The notes below the pieces were generated by a model that was not told the DNA's origin, did no database searches, and saw nothing but the letters and a program-made list of their open reading frames with translations. From an uncultured Pelagibacteraceae bacterium (GTDB taxonomy: Bacteria > Pseudomonadota > Alphaproteobacteria > Pelagibacterales > Pelagibacteraceae), in NCBI GenBank assembly GCA_902579465.1, contig CACHGV010000007.1, positions 1 through 50,400 on the forward strand: DNA of 50,400 nt. Reading direction: 5' to 3'. Below are positions 43,404 through 50,400 of the stretch, piece by piece (position 1 is the stretch's first letter; each line of letters begins with the position of its first letter). The translations under genes and the position numbers were made by a program.

Positions 43404-44695
43404 TTATATGTTAAACATTTCATATCTTTGTTGCACAATTGGACTTCAGTTGAACTATAAATCCATTTTGGTCTTTCTGGAAGATGGTAAGATATATTTC
43501 CTGCAATCCATTCATTGCCCTTAATATATTCCATTTTTCCAAGACCCTTAGCCTCAGTTTCATAAAAAAGTTTGGCCTGTTGAGCTAACTTTTTGCCACC
43601 AAAATCAGTTCTTTTATCAGTTTGAGTAATTGAAATATAAGAATACAAAATTGGAGATAATAGGAATAATGCTATAAAGACAGAGGCAAAAGCTTTCATT
43701 TTTTCAAAATTAATTTGTGATTTCAAAACATAAACAAATAACAAGCCAAAGCTTACGTAAAATGGCGTCATCCACATAGTTCTTATTTTTACGCCCATAG
43801 TAAATGATGTTAGAAAAATAAATAAAATTGGAATTAAATTAATTGATACCAAAAACAAAAGCCTTTCATTATTAAAATTAATATTTATTTTAAATTTTTT
43901 AATCAAAACAAAAACCATTATTAAAAATGGTAATAATAATCCAATTTGCTTACCTAAAAATATCGTAGGATGTTTTATGTGGTTTAAAATGCTAGCTTCT
44001 TCTGAACCAGTTCTTAGAAGTCCATAAGTAATAGTTATATAATCATTCTCGGTTAACCAAATAATGTGTGGTAATATAATTATTATAAAAGGGATAAAAG
44101 AAACTAGACACTTTAAATTTAGTCTTTTGGTATAAATCATGTAAATTAAAAGTACATCTATAGCTAAACCTAAATAAACAAATAAATATTTAGATAGAAA
44201 CCCAAATCCAGCAAATAGACCGAGTAGTAACCAATCTAATATTTTATTATTCTTAATTCCTCTCCACAAATAATAAACCGAAAGAGACCAAAAAGGAATT
44301 AAACAAACATTTACATTAAATTCAGGTGTTGTGAAGTTATAGTAGTATATTCCTTCCAACAATAAGACAGATAGTAAACAATAAATTTTGTTATCAAAAA
44401 AATCTTCAGCTAACTTAAAAACTGTAAGGAATGAGACTCCGATACAGATTTGACTTAACAAATAATAAGCCCAGTCTTGAGGTCCAAAGATTTGGTAAAA
44501 TATTTCAGGTAAAAATGCACTCATTGGTGGATGCTTATTAAATCCCCAGTCTAAATTACTACCCCATGCTAAGGCCTCTATAGTATCGAGTGGTAAATTG
44601 TTATTTGTTAAACTTGGAACCAATGTCCAGATTAATAAGTGAGCTGAAACAAAAATATAAAATAAATTGCTTATATTTTTTTTATAAATAGCCAT
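43400..44695 (-). CDS. GT39-type polyprenyl-phosphate-sugar glycosyltransferase (ArnT/PMT-like)
   Basis: 431 residues from the ATG at 44695 (a TTG at 44713 would add six residues). About ten membrane helices. The first periplasmic loop has LPLDTIEALAWGSNLDWGFNKHPPMSAFLPEIFYQIFGPQDWAYYL in pieces, with the acidic residue and HPP expected of PMT/ArnT enzymes, followed by WTPFYV-like MWMTPFYVSFGL late in the chain. It would transfer a sugar from polyprenyl phosphate to lipid A, glycan or protein in the periplasm. The donor probably comes from the downstream GT2. Confidence 0.88.
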   Translation of the reverse strand: MAIYKKNISNLFYIFVSAHLLIWTLVPSLTNNNLPLDTIEALAWGSNLDWGFNKHPPMSAFLPEIFYQIFGPQDWAYYLLSQICIGVSFLTVFKLAEDFFDNKIYCLLSVLLLEGIYYYNFTTPEFNVNVCLIPFWSLSVYYLWRGIKNNKILDWLLLGLFAGFGFLSKYLFVYLGLAIDVLLIYMIYTKRLNLKCLVSFIPFIIIILPHIIWLTENDYITITYGLLRTGSEEASILNHIKHPTIFLGKQIGLLLPFLIMVFVLIKKFKININFNNERLLFLVSINLIPILFIFLTSFTMGVKIRTMWMTPFYVSFGLLFVYVLKSQINFEKMKAFASVFIALFLLSPILYSYISITQTDKRTDFGGKKLAQQAKLFYETEAKGLGKMEYIKGNEWIAGNISYHLPERPKWIYSSTEVQLCNKDMKCLTYK

Positions 44696-44724
44696 TTTTA
44701 TTAATTTATACAATTAATCCAATC

Positions 44725-44752
44725 TTGACACTTAATAAATGATGAATATATT
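44725..44752 (+). promoter_or_regulatory. dksA promoter
   Basis: Perfect TTGACA (44725-44730), 16-bp spacer, TATATT (44747-44752), start predicted near 44759. It covers the upstream ATG at 44739 and so favours the ATG at 44775 as the translation start. Confidence 0.6.
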
Positions 44753-44774
44753 CTCCAAATTCATAAATTTAGAC

Positions 44775-45191
44775 ATGGTAAAGATCTCTAAAAAATATAT
44801 CCCAAAAGAAACTGAAAAATATATGTGTGCAAAACATCTTGCGTATTTCAAACAAAAATTAATGGAGTGGAAAAAAGATCTTAAGAGAACAAATAATGAA
44901 GCAATATTTAATGCTTCAATGGATGACAATAGTGCATCAGCGGATATTGTAGATCAAGCAAGCTCATACACTGAAAAAAATGTAGAAATGAGAGCAATAA
45001 ATAGACAAATAAAATTAATTACTAAAATTGATGGTGCCTTAAAAAAAATTCAAGATGGAACCTATGGTTTCTGTGAGGAAACAGCAGAACCAATTGGTCT
45101 TAAAAGATTAATGGCAAGACCTGTTGCAACTTTATGCATAGCAGCACAAGAGAAACACGAAAAAGAAGAAAAAGTTTACGCTGATATTTAA
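44775..45191 (+). CDS. dksA: RNA polymerase-binding transcription factor DksA
   Basis: 138 residues from ATG 44775; the in-frame ATG at 44739 lies inside the promoter. A coiled-coil (about residues 20-95) carries the tip SADIVDQASSYTEKNVEM, with the acidic pair at its end. The zinc-finger region reads YGFCEETAEPIGLKRLMARP then VATLCIAAQEKHE: two of the four cysteines of E. coli DksA are kept and two are replaced (Thr, Ala), as in many alphaproteobacterial members. DksA enters the secondary channel of RNA polymerase and, with ppGpp, resets rRNA and amino-acid promoters. TAA interleaved with the GST stop. Confidence 0.93.
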   Translation: MVKISKKYIPKETEKYMCAKHLAYFKQKLMEWKKDLKRTNNEAIFNASMDDNSASADIVDQASSYTEKNVEMRAINRQIKLITKIDGALKKIQDGTYGFCEETAEPIGLKRLMARPVATLCIAAQEKHEKEEKVYADI

Positions 45192-45814
45192 GGGTAATCT
45201 ATTTCAGCATCTTTATTTAATACTTTAAATCCTTTAATCACCGCAGGACGTTTAGCTATATCAACATACCACCTTGATAAACCTTTAAAGTTTTCTAATC
45301 CTATGTCATGTCTTTTATGTCTTGCTATCCAAGACCACGTTGCGATATCTGCAATTGAATACTCCTTACCTGCTAAATAATTACTTGCAGAAAGCCTCGC
45401 TTCTAAATCTTCATAAAGTTTTCGTGTAATCTTAAAATACCTTTCTTCTCCCCACTCACTTTTGCCTTGATGATAAAAGTGAAATTGATGATGCTGTCCA
45501 ATCATTGGGCCGATTAAACCCATTTGAGCCATCAACCATTGATTTATCTCTAACCTATTCTCCTCAGGATAAAACATGTTACTTTTTTCACCCAAATACA
45601 TCAAAATTGCTCCTGACTCGAAGACAGATTTATTATTATCGTGATCTGTAATCACAGGAATTTTATTAAAAGGACTAATTTTTTTGAATTCTGGTTTATG
45701 TTGTTCACCTTCGCTTAGGTTGACTTTTGATATTTTATAATCAAAATTTATCTCCTCGAGCATTATACTAATTTTCCAGCCATTTGGTGTATCAGCAGTA
45801 AATAATTCTATCAC
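45188..45814 (-). CDS. Glutathione S-transferase family protein (YghU/YfcG-like)
   Basis: 208 residues. The thioredoxin-like N-terminal domain reads IELFTADTPNGWKISIMLEE with the Thr/Asn pair that binds glutathione in the Nu class, then SPFNKIPVI and VFESGAILMYLGEK. The all-alpha C-terminal domain has YLAGKEYSIADIATWSWIARH. Probably a disulfide-bond reductase or peroxidase on organic hydroperoxides. It is the last gene of a run from ferredoxin through ferredoxin reductase, joined by a TAATG overlap. Confidence 0.92.
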   Translation of the reverse strand: MIELFTADTPNGWKISIMLEEINFDYKISKVNLSEGEQHKPEFKKISPFNKIPVITDHDNNKSVFESGAILMYLGEKSNMFYPEENRLEINQWLMAQMGLIGPMIGQHHQFHFYHQGKSEWGEERYFKITRKLYEDLEARLSASNYLAGKEYSIADIATWSWIARHKRHDIGLENFKGLSRWYVDIAKRPAVIKGFKVLNKDAEIDYP

Positions 45815-46827
45815 TACTTTACACCCAATCTATCTTTGATGGTGTTTGATGCTGTTGTAAATTCAAATCTATATTTTTCGTTTGGTCTTGCGTATTTAAA
45901 ACAGCCTCTCGCTGCTAAAGCGCCTTCATGAAACCCTGAAAGTATTAATTTAAGTTTTCCTGGATAGGTGCAGATGTCTCCAATTGCAAATATGCCTTTC
46001 TTATTAGTTTCAAAGTTTTCTGTATTTACTGGAATTGTTTTTTTATCTAAATTAAGACCCCAATCAGCTATTGGACCAAGTTGCATTATTAAACCAAAAA
46101 AACCCAAGACATAATCAGCTTTAATTGTTTTGCTTTTACCTTCTTCACTTTTAATCTCAATTTCCTCTAAAGTTCCATTTCCTTTAACATCTTTAATTGA
46201 GTACTTTGTAAATAGGTTAATAATACTTTTTTCACTAAGCTCTTTTATTTTTTTAACACTTGCAGGGGCTCCTCTAAATTCATCTCTTCTATGAATTAGT
46301 GAAACTTTAGAACTGTTAGATAATTCTATCGCCCAATCAAGAGCACTATCTCCACCACCAAATATAGCTACAGATTTATCTTTAAAAATTGTTTTGTCTT
46401 TGATTGAATACAAAACTGAAGTTCCATCAAACTTTTCTGCACTTTTTGTTGGAAACTTTCTTGGCTCAAATGATCCAACACCTCCAGCAATTACAACATT
46501 TGGTGTTTTGAATTTTTTTCCACTAGTTGTTTTAACAATCCAATTATCGTCTATGTTTGTAAGCTCTTGAACTCTATCATTTAAATGAAAATTAAACTTA
46601 AAAGGTTTAATTTGCTTTATTAAATTGTTTGTAAGTTCTTCTCCAGTACACTCTGGAACTGCAGGAATATCATAAATTGGTTTATCTGGGTAGAGTTCAA
46701 TACATTGACCACCAATTTTATCTAAGTTATCAACTATTTCACACTTCAATCCAATAATACCAAGTTGATGCGCACAAAATAATCCTGTTGGACCTGCACC
46801 GATAATAACAACATCAGTTTTAATCAT
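45814..46827 (-). CDS. Ferredoxin-NADP+ reductase, thioredoxin-reductase-like
   Basis: 337 residues. FAD fold DVVIIGAGPTGLFCAHQLG, then CIELYPDKPIYDIPAVPECTGEEL region; NADPH fold VAIFGGGDSALDWAIELS with LIHRRDEFRGAP; FAIGDICTYPGKLKLILSGFHEGALAA at the end. It lacks the CxxC of thioredoxin reductases, which marks the YumC-type ferredoxin reductases. It probably swaps electrons between NADPH and the 2Fe-2S ferredoxin encoded directly upstream (TAATG overlap). Confidence 0.95.
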   Translation of the reverse strand: MIKTDVVIIGAGPTGLFCAHQLGIIGLKCEIVDNLDKIGGQCIELYPDKPIYDIPAVPECTGEELTNNLIKQIKPFKFNFHLNDRVQELTNIDDNWIVKTTSGKKFKTPNVVIAGGVGSFEPRKFPTKSAEKFDGTSVLYSIKDKTIFKDKSVAIFGGGDSALDWAIELSNSSKVSLIHRRDEFRGAPASVKKIKELSEKSIINLFTKYSIKDVKGNGTLEEIEIKSEEGKSKTIKADYVLGFFGLIMQLGPIADWGLNLDKKTIPVNTENFETNKKGIFAIGDICTYPGKLKLILSGFHEGALAARGCFKYARPNEKYRFEFTTASNTIKDRLGVK

Positions 46828-47147
46828 TAAACTTGTTTCTCCGGTATATAAACACTTAGTCCATCTAAATCATCTGAAACCATAATTTGACAACTTAATC
46901 TGCTTTTTGAAGTAGGTTCATAAGCTTGGTCTAACATATCGTCTTCTCCCATTTCTTTTTTTGGTAACTTATCGTACCAATCTTCTTTGACATAAACATG
47001 ACACGTGGCGCAAGACATGCTTCCTCCACAATCTGCATCAATACCAGGTATATCATTTTGAACAGCGCCTTCCATGACAGTAAGCCCATTTTGGACCTCA
47101 GCCACATGCTCTTTTCCAGTATGTTCAATATATTTGATTTTGGCCAT
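46827..47147 (-). CDS. fdx: 2Fe-2S ferredoxin (adrenodoxin/FdxB type)
   Basis: 106 residues from the ATG at 47147. Cluster ligands Cys40, Cys46, Cys49 and Cys86 give the C-x5-C-x2-C-x36-C spacing of vertebrate-type/ISC ferredoxins ([24 protein letters not shown]). An electron carrier for the reductase encoded next. The preceding rhodopsin terminator ends about 23 bp from the start, so there is little room for a separate promoter outside the rhodopsin gene or the hairpin. Confidence 0.95.
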   Translation of the reverse strand: MAKIKYIEHTGKEHVAEVQNGLTVMEGAVQNDIPGIDADCGGSMSCATCHVYVKEDWYDKLPKKEMGEDDMLDQAYEPTSKSRLSCQIMVSDDLDGLSVYIPEKQV

Positions 47148-47169
47148 TGCTTTTATATAAGCACAAAAA

Positions 47170-47203
47170 AAAATAGGGCAAGTAATCAAACCCGCCCTAT
47201 TTT
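47170..47203 (-). terminator. Intrinsic terminator of the proteorhodopsin gene
   Basis: Arms AAAATAGGGC (47170-47179) and GCCCTATTTT (47194-47203) pair perfectly around a 14-nt loop. On the minus strand the hairpin is followed by a T9 run. It lies 21 bp after the rhodopsin stop and just before the ferredoxin start. Confidence 0.88.
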
Positions 47204-47224
47204 ATATATCGTAACTAATTGTTA

Positions 47225-47989
47225 CTACGCTCTTCTTGTAGAGTTAGATACTGCACAAGACCAGATAATTAAACCAAATGCGATTTTATTAACAAAGTCT
47301 GCTAAGTTATAGATAACGTTTAACGCGTTACCATCTATTCCACCTGTTAGGTAACCAAAAATGTAACCTAATGGGTAAATAGCCCAACCTACAGTAACAA
47401 TCATTCTTAAAGCTCCAAATGCAGTTACTAAAGATTTATTTCCAGATTTAGCAGCAACTTTTCCTGCCTCTCCTGAAAAGATTTCATAAAGAATGTAAAT
47501 CCATCCAGCCATACCGATTATGAAACCTAGTGTAGCGTTGATGAATCCAGCTTCTCCAAGATATCCACCTATTAACATAACTAGTGAACCAATTAAGATT
47601 CTCCAGAATATGTTCGTGTCAACTTTTCGTACTGCTGAAAGAATTAAGTAAAATTCTACTAGCTGCAGTGGCACAGTAATTAACCAATCAATGTATCTGT
47701 AAACAGTTGGAGTATCACCTGTTTCGATCCATACTGCTCTCATATACATGTAGTGAATAAATGCTATACCTGTTACTAATCCAGCTACGTTTACTGATTT
47801 TCTCCATTGTGAACTGACGTTAGCCTGTTCCATAAAGAAAAACGCTGTAGCTGCTAACATACCCATTGATATTAACCAAAACGAAATACCTACAAAATCG
47901 TCTGTGGCTAAAAAGGCAGTTGCTGCGTTAGCTGCCGTAGTTGCTCCGAAAAGCACTGCCGCTAATGCTAACATTTTCATTGTCTTCAT
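47225..47989 (-). CDS. Proteorhodopsin, blue-tuned proton pump
   Basis: 254 residues from the ATG at 47989, chosen for the GGGAG Shine-Dalgarno six bases upstream and the signal peptide (KTMKMLALAAVLFGATTAANA). Seven helices. Retinal Lys235, proton acceptor Asp101, Thr105, donor Glu112, His79 and Asp231 correspond (offset +4) to Lys231, Asp97, Thr101, Glu108, His75 and Asp227 of the reference proteorhodopsin, so an outward proton pump is expected. Gln109, equivalent to position 105, predicts blue (about 490 nm) rather than green absorption, as in open-ocean strains. A strong terminator follows it, and an 18-bp palindrome lies in its leader. Confidence 0.98.
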   Translation of the reverse strand: MKTMKMLALAAVLFGATTAANAATAFLATDDFVGISFWLISMGMLAATAFFFMEQANVSSQWRKSVNVAGLVTGIAFIHYMYMRAVWIETGDTPTVYRYIDWLITVPLQLVEFYLILSAVRKVDTNIFWRILIGSLVMLIGGYLGEAGFINATLGFIIGMAGWIYILYEIFSGEAGKVAAKSGNKSLVTAFGALRMIVTVGWAIYPLGYIFGYLTGGIDGNALNVIYNLADFVNKIAFGLIIWSCAVSNSTRRA

Positions 47990-48018
47990 AAAAAACTCCC
48001 TCATAGTTAGTTTTTTTT

Positions 48019-48036
48019 TAGTTTAAATTTAAACTA
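48019..48036. promoter_or_regulatory. 18-bp perfect palindrome upstream of proteorhodopsin
   Basis: TAGTTTAAATTTAAACTA, next to a T9 run (48011-48019), starts 29 bp upstream of the rhodopsin ATG. It may be an operator or a leader hairpin of the message. No known regulator motif recognised. Confidence 0.45.
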
Positions 48037-48203
48037 CAGACCAATCTAATGAATGATCTAAAGTTAGGGGTTAAATAACAAATAAAATAAGTTTGTTGAA
48101 GAGTTATTTTGAAGCAATAAGTATTGATTTTATTAACTTTATGAAATTAAATACAACCTATTATATAAAATCATTAAAAAAGTGAGTCAAATAACAAATC
48201 ACT

Positions 48204-50102
48204 ATGAAAAATAGTTTTGACAAAATTTATCAAGAATCTATTCAAAATCCGGAGGAATTTTGGAAAAATGTATCTGATGATGTCTTTTGGTTTAAAAAAC
48301 CTAATAGGATTTTAAATAAATCTAACCCTCCATTTTATAAATGGTTTGAAGATGGCGTTACAAACACCTGTTACAATGCAATTGATGTTCATATTGATAA
48401 TGGCAACGGTGATAAGACTGCTTTAATCTATGATAGCCCTGTAACTAACAGTAAAGCAAAATTTACATATAGTGAATTAAAAGAAAAAATATCAAAATTT
48501 GCTGGAGCGCTAGATAATCAAGGCATTAAAAAAGGTGACAGAGTAATTATATATATGCCGATGATACCTGAGGCGGTAATAGCAATGCTTGCTTGTGGAA
48601 GAATTGGTGCAATACACTCAGTTGTCTTCGGTGGATTTGCTTCAAATGAACTAGCAAGTAGAATTGATGATAGTGAAGCAAAAATTCTAATCACTGCCTC
48701 TTGTGGGTTTGAACCTGGAAGAACTGTTGAATATAGACCTTTAGTTGATGTAGCATTAAGGCTTGCCAAGCATAAAGTTGAAAAAGTAATTTTGTTTCAA
48801 AGAAAAGATCACGAAGTAAAACTTAACTCTCCACTTGAAATAAGTTGGCAAGAAGCTCTTAGTAATGCAAAACATAAAGATTGTGTTGAGATTGGGTCAA
48901 ATGAATTTGCCTACATTTTATACACATCCGGAACAACAGGTATACCAAAAGGAATAGTTAGAGATGTGGGAGGTCATATTGTTGCTCTCAAATGGACAAT
49001 GAAAAACATTTACAATATCAATGAGGGTGATGTTTGGTGGTCAGCCAGTGATATAGGTTGGATTGTGGGACACTCATATATTATTTATGCTCCGTTATTC
49101 AAAGGATGTACCACAGTTTTATTTGAAGGAAAGCCTGTTGGTACACCTGATGCAGGAGTATTTTGGAGGATAATTTCAGAGTATAAAATTAAATCTTTGT
49201 TTACTGCTCCAACAGCATTTAGAGCGATTAAAAAAGAAGACCCTAATGGAAAGTTTTTCTCAAAATATGATTTGAGTTCTTTTGAGTCTTTGTTTTTAGC
49301 AGGAGAAAGAGCTGATCCTGATACAATTAAATGGGCTGAAAATCTTTTAAACGTTCCCGTTATAGATCATTGGTGGCAAACAGAAACTAGTTGGGCAATA
49401 AGTTCAAATTGTACTGGAATAGAAATGCAAAAAACTAAGTATGGTTCGGCATGTAAAGCAGTTCCGGGTTATGATGTAAAAATAATTAAACCAGATCATT
49501 CTATCGCAGAAACAAATGAGATGGGCGATATAGTTGTTAAATTACCTTTGCCACCAGGTACTTTTCCTACACTTTGGAATGCTGATAAAAGATATGAAGA
49601 AAATTATATGACTAATTATAAGGGTTACTATCAAACTTATGATGCAGGTCATATAGATGAGGATGGATACATATGGATTATGTCACGGACTGATGACATT
49701 ATTAATGTTGCTGGTCATAGATTATCAACGGGTGCAATTGAAGAAGTATTATCTGAACATCAATCAGTTGCTGAGTGTGCTGTTCTTGGAATTGCGGATA
49801 AGTTAAAAGGACAGTTACCTATTGGTTTAGTTGTTTTAAAATCTGGAGTAGAAAAAGACAACAAAACTATTTCAAAAGAATGTATTCAAATGGTCAGGGA
49901 TAAAATTGGACCAGTTGCTGCATTTAAAGTTGTTGTAGTTATAAAAAGATTACCTAAAACAAGATCAGGAAAAATATTAAGAGGAACTATACGTAAAATT
50001 GCTGATAAGGAAGATTACAAAATGCCAGCAACAATCGATGATCCAGCTATTCTCGATGAGATTACCCAAAGTTTAATAGAAAATAAAATTATTACCAAAT
50101 AA
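48204..50102 (+). CDS. prpE: Propionyl-CoA synthetase (acetyl-CoA synthetase family)
   Basis: 632 residues, full length. The AMP-binding motif AYILYTSGTTGIPKGIVRD with VGGHIVAL following is the PrpE-type variant. WWSASDIGWIVGHSYIIYAPL, DHWWQTETSWAI, YYQTYDAGHIDEDGYIWIMSRTDDIINVAGHRLSTG in parts, and the acetylatable Lys near KTRSGKILRG all fit. Activates propionate (or acetate) with ATP and CoA. Divergent from proteorhodopsin across 214 bp. No methylcitrate or methylmalonyl genes lie in the window. Confidence 0.95.
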   Translation: MKNSFDKIYQESIQNPEEFWKNVSDDVFWFKKPNRILNKSNPPFYKWFEDGVTNTCYNAIDVHIDNGNGDKTALIYDSPVTNSKAKFTYSELKEKISKFAGALDNQGIKKGDRVIIYMPMIPEAVIAMLACGRIGAIHSVVFGGFASNELASRIDDSEAKILITASCGFEPGRTVEYRPLVDVALRLAKHKVEKVILFQRKDHEVKLNSPLEISWQEALSNAKHKDCVEIGSNEFAYILYTSGTTGIPKGIVRDVGGHIVALKWTMKNIYNINEGDVWWSASDIGWIVGHSYIIYAPLFKGCTTVLFEGKPVGTPDAGVFWRIISEYKIKSLFTAPTAFRAIKKEDPNGKFFSKYDLSSFESLFLAGERADPDTIKWAENLLNVPVIDHWWQTETSWAISSNCTGIEMQKTKYGSACKAVPGYDVKIIKPDHSIAETNEMGDIVVKLPLPPGTFPTLWNADKRYEENYMTNYKGYYQTYDAGHIDEDGYIWIMSRTDDIINVAGHRLSTGAIEEVLSEHQSVAECAVLGIADKLKGQLPIGLVVLKSGVEKDNKTISKECIQMVRDKIGPVAAFKVVVVIKRLPKTRSGKILRGTIRKIADKEDYKMPATIDDPAILDEITQSLIENKIITK

Positions 50103-50108
50103 ATTAGG

Positions 50109-50400
50109 CTAATTATCAAACTTCAAGGGCTTACCTGATGCTTCGCCAAGGATTTCTCCATCTTTCATTTTAATCTCTCCATTTATGATTGTATAAACTG
50201 GAGTTCCCTTAAACTTGTGCCCATCGAAAGGTGACCATCCGCACTTACTCTCAATTTTTTCATTTTTGATTTCTATAATTTTATTCATGTCCACAATCGT
50301 AAAGTCTGCATCATAGTCTTCCTTGATATATCCCTTACCTACAATACCAAAAATTTTCGCTGGATTTTCGCAGACGAGATTCATCAATTGGACTAAAGTT
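50109..50400 (-). CDS. Dihydroorotase-like amidohydrolase, C-terminal part (start outside window)
   Basis: The frame is open to the window edge, so the gene continues beyond 50400. The visible 97 or so residues read LMNLVCENPAKIFGI, GYIKEDYDADFTIVDMNK, SKCGWSPFDGHKFKGTPVYT and a TIINGEIKMKDGEIL tail. These are the C-terminal signatures of cyclic amidohydrolases of the dihydroorotase/allantoinase group. Which of the two cannot be decided without the metal-binding N-terminal half. Confidence 0.88.
   Translation of the reverse strand, partial: TLVQLMNLVCENPAKIFGIVGKGYIKEDYDADFTIVDMNKIIEIKNEKIESKCGWSPFDGHKFKGTPVYTIINGEIKMKDGEILGEASGKPLKFDN

Noticed and set aside
44739..44774. Extended N-terminus of DksA from ATG 44739
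   Set aside because: The codons lie inside a good TTGACA/TATATT promoter, and the shorter form matches the normal DksA N-terminus.
46998..47312. A 104-codon plus-strand frame across ferredoxin and the rhodopsin 3' end
   Set aside because: It is antisense to two certain genes and spans the rhodopsin terminator; the protein has no recognisable pattern.
1..50400. tRNA, rRNA, riboswitch, CRISPR, insertion sequence or prophage elements
   Set aside because: No cloverleaf, rRNA core, repeat-spacer array, transposase or phage-type gene was found on either strand; gene packing leaves little room for them.

Overview
This window looks like chromosome of a SAR11-clade alphaproteobacterium (Pelagibacterales, 'Candidatus Pelagibacter'-like). 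Evidence: very low GC, tightly packed genes with 1-20 bp overlaps, a proteorhodopsin followed by a 2Fe-2S ferredoxin and a thioredoxin-reductase-like ferredoxin reductase, a TRAP transporter, many DMT permeases, and SOS operators of the alphaproteobacterial GTTC-N7-GTTC type. No rRNA, tRNA, CRISPR array, insertion sequence or prophage was seen. No stretch over about 215 bases lacks a gene. The longest gaps are 47990-48203 (rhodopsin/prpE), 23362-23566 (nothing recognised) and 37993-38158 (SOS promoter region).

Layout. 1-4399: tail of an HPP membrane protein, NAD-dependent formate dehydrogenase, exported MsrA, a zinc-less MDR reductase, a DMT permease and a 59-residue putative membrane peptide. 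4394-7289 (-): DAO-type flavin oxidoreductase, exported PQQ-type sugar dehydrogenase, SDR. 7300-14061: a light/oxidative-stress and lipid-modification neighbourhood (photolyase-related protein, DCC protein, DUF2256 zinc ribbon, SDR, DUF3833 lipoprotein, cyclopropane-fatty-acid-synthase-like enzyme, DUF1365, flavin amine-oxidase-like protein). 14061-17351: a DMT permease and the three 5-oxoprolinase subunits, with pxpA head-to-head with pxpBC. 17830-20634 (-): TRAP transporter dctPQM. 20749-23361: TerC-like protein, PanB, glyoxalase I-like protein, sulfotransferase. 23567-29612 (-): long run of guaA, TPR protein, guaB without CBS domains, rlmE, glycosyltransferase, pssA, psd. 29691-34858: icd, alaS, recA with a LexA-type site. 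34892-37992 (-): TolC-family protein, glycerate-kinase-like protein, two GFA-family genes, one frameshifted in an A10 tract. 38023-39812: SOS-type umuDC. 39809-44695 (-): DUF1501/DUF1800 pair and a GT2 / 41-residue peptide / GT39 set. 44725-50400: dksA, GST, ferredoxin reductase, ferredoxin, blue-tuned proteorhodopsin, propionyl-CoA synthetase, and the C-terminal part of a dihydroorotase-like amidohydrolase.

How it fits together. Rhodopsin, photolyase, MsrA, the CFA-like enzyme and the ferredoxin branch suit a sunlit, oxidising surface-ocean life. Formate dehydrogenase, 5-oxoprolinase, PrpE, Icd and the TRAP system suit oxidation of small dissolved organics. RecA and UmuDC appear to share an SOS operator.

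The most interesting signals are regulatory and architectural rather than a new large system. They are: hairpins that abut or contain start codons (msrA, dctQ, ferredoxin); a promoter-embedded LexA box at umuDC and a one-mismatch match at recA; an A10 frameshift in a GFA gene; a naturally CBS-less IMP dehydrogenase; a photolyase-family protein lacking the C-terminal CxxC expected for the Fe-S cluster; and two tiny membrane peptides. All functional statements rest on motif recognition by eye; no database search was run.
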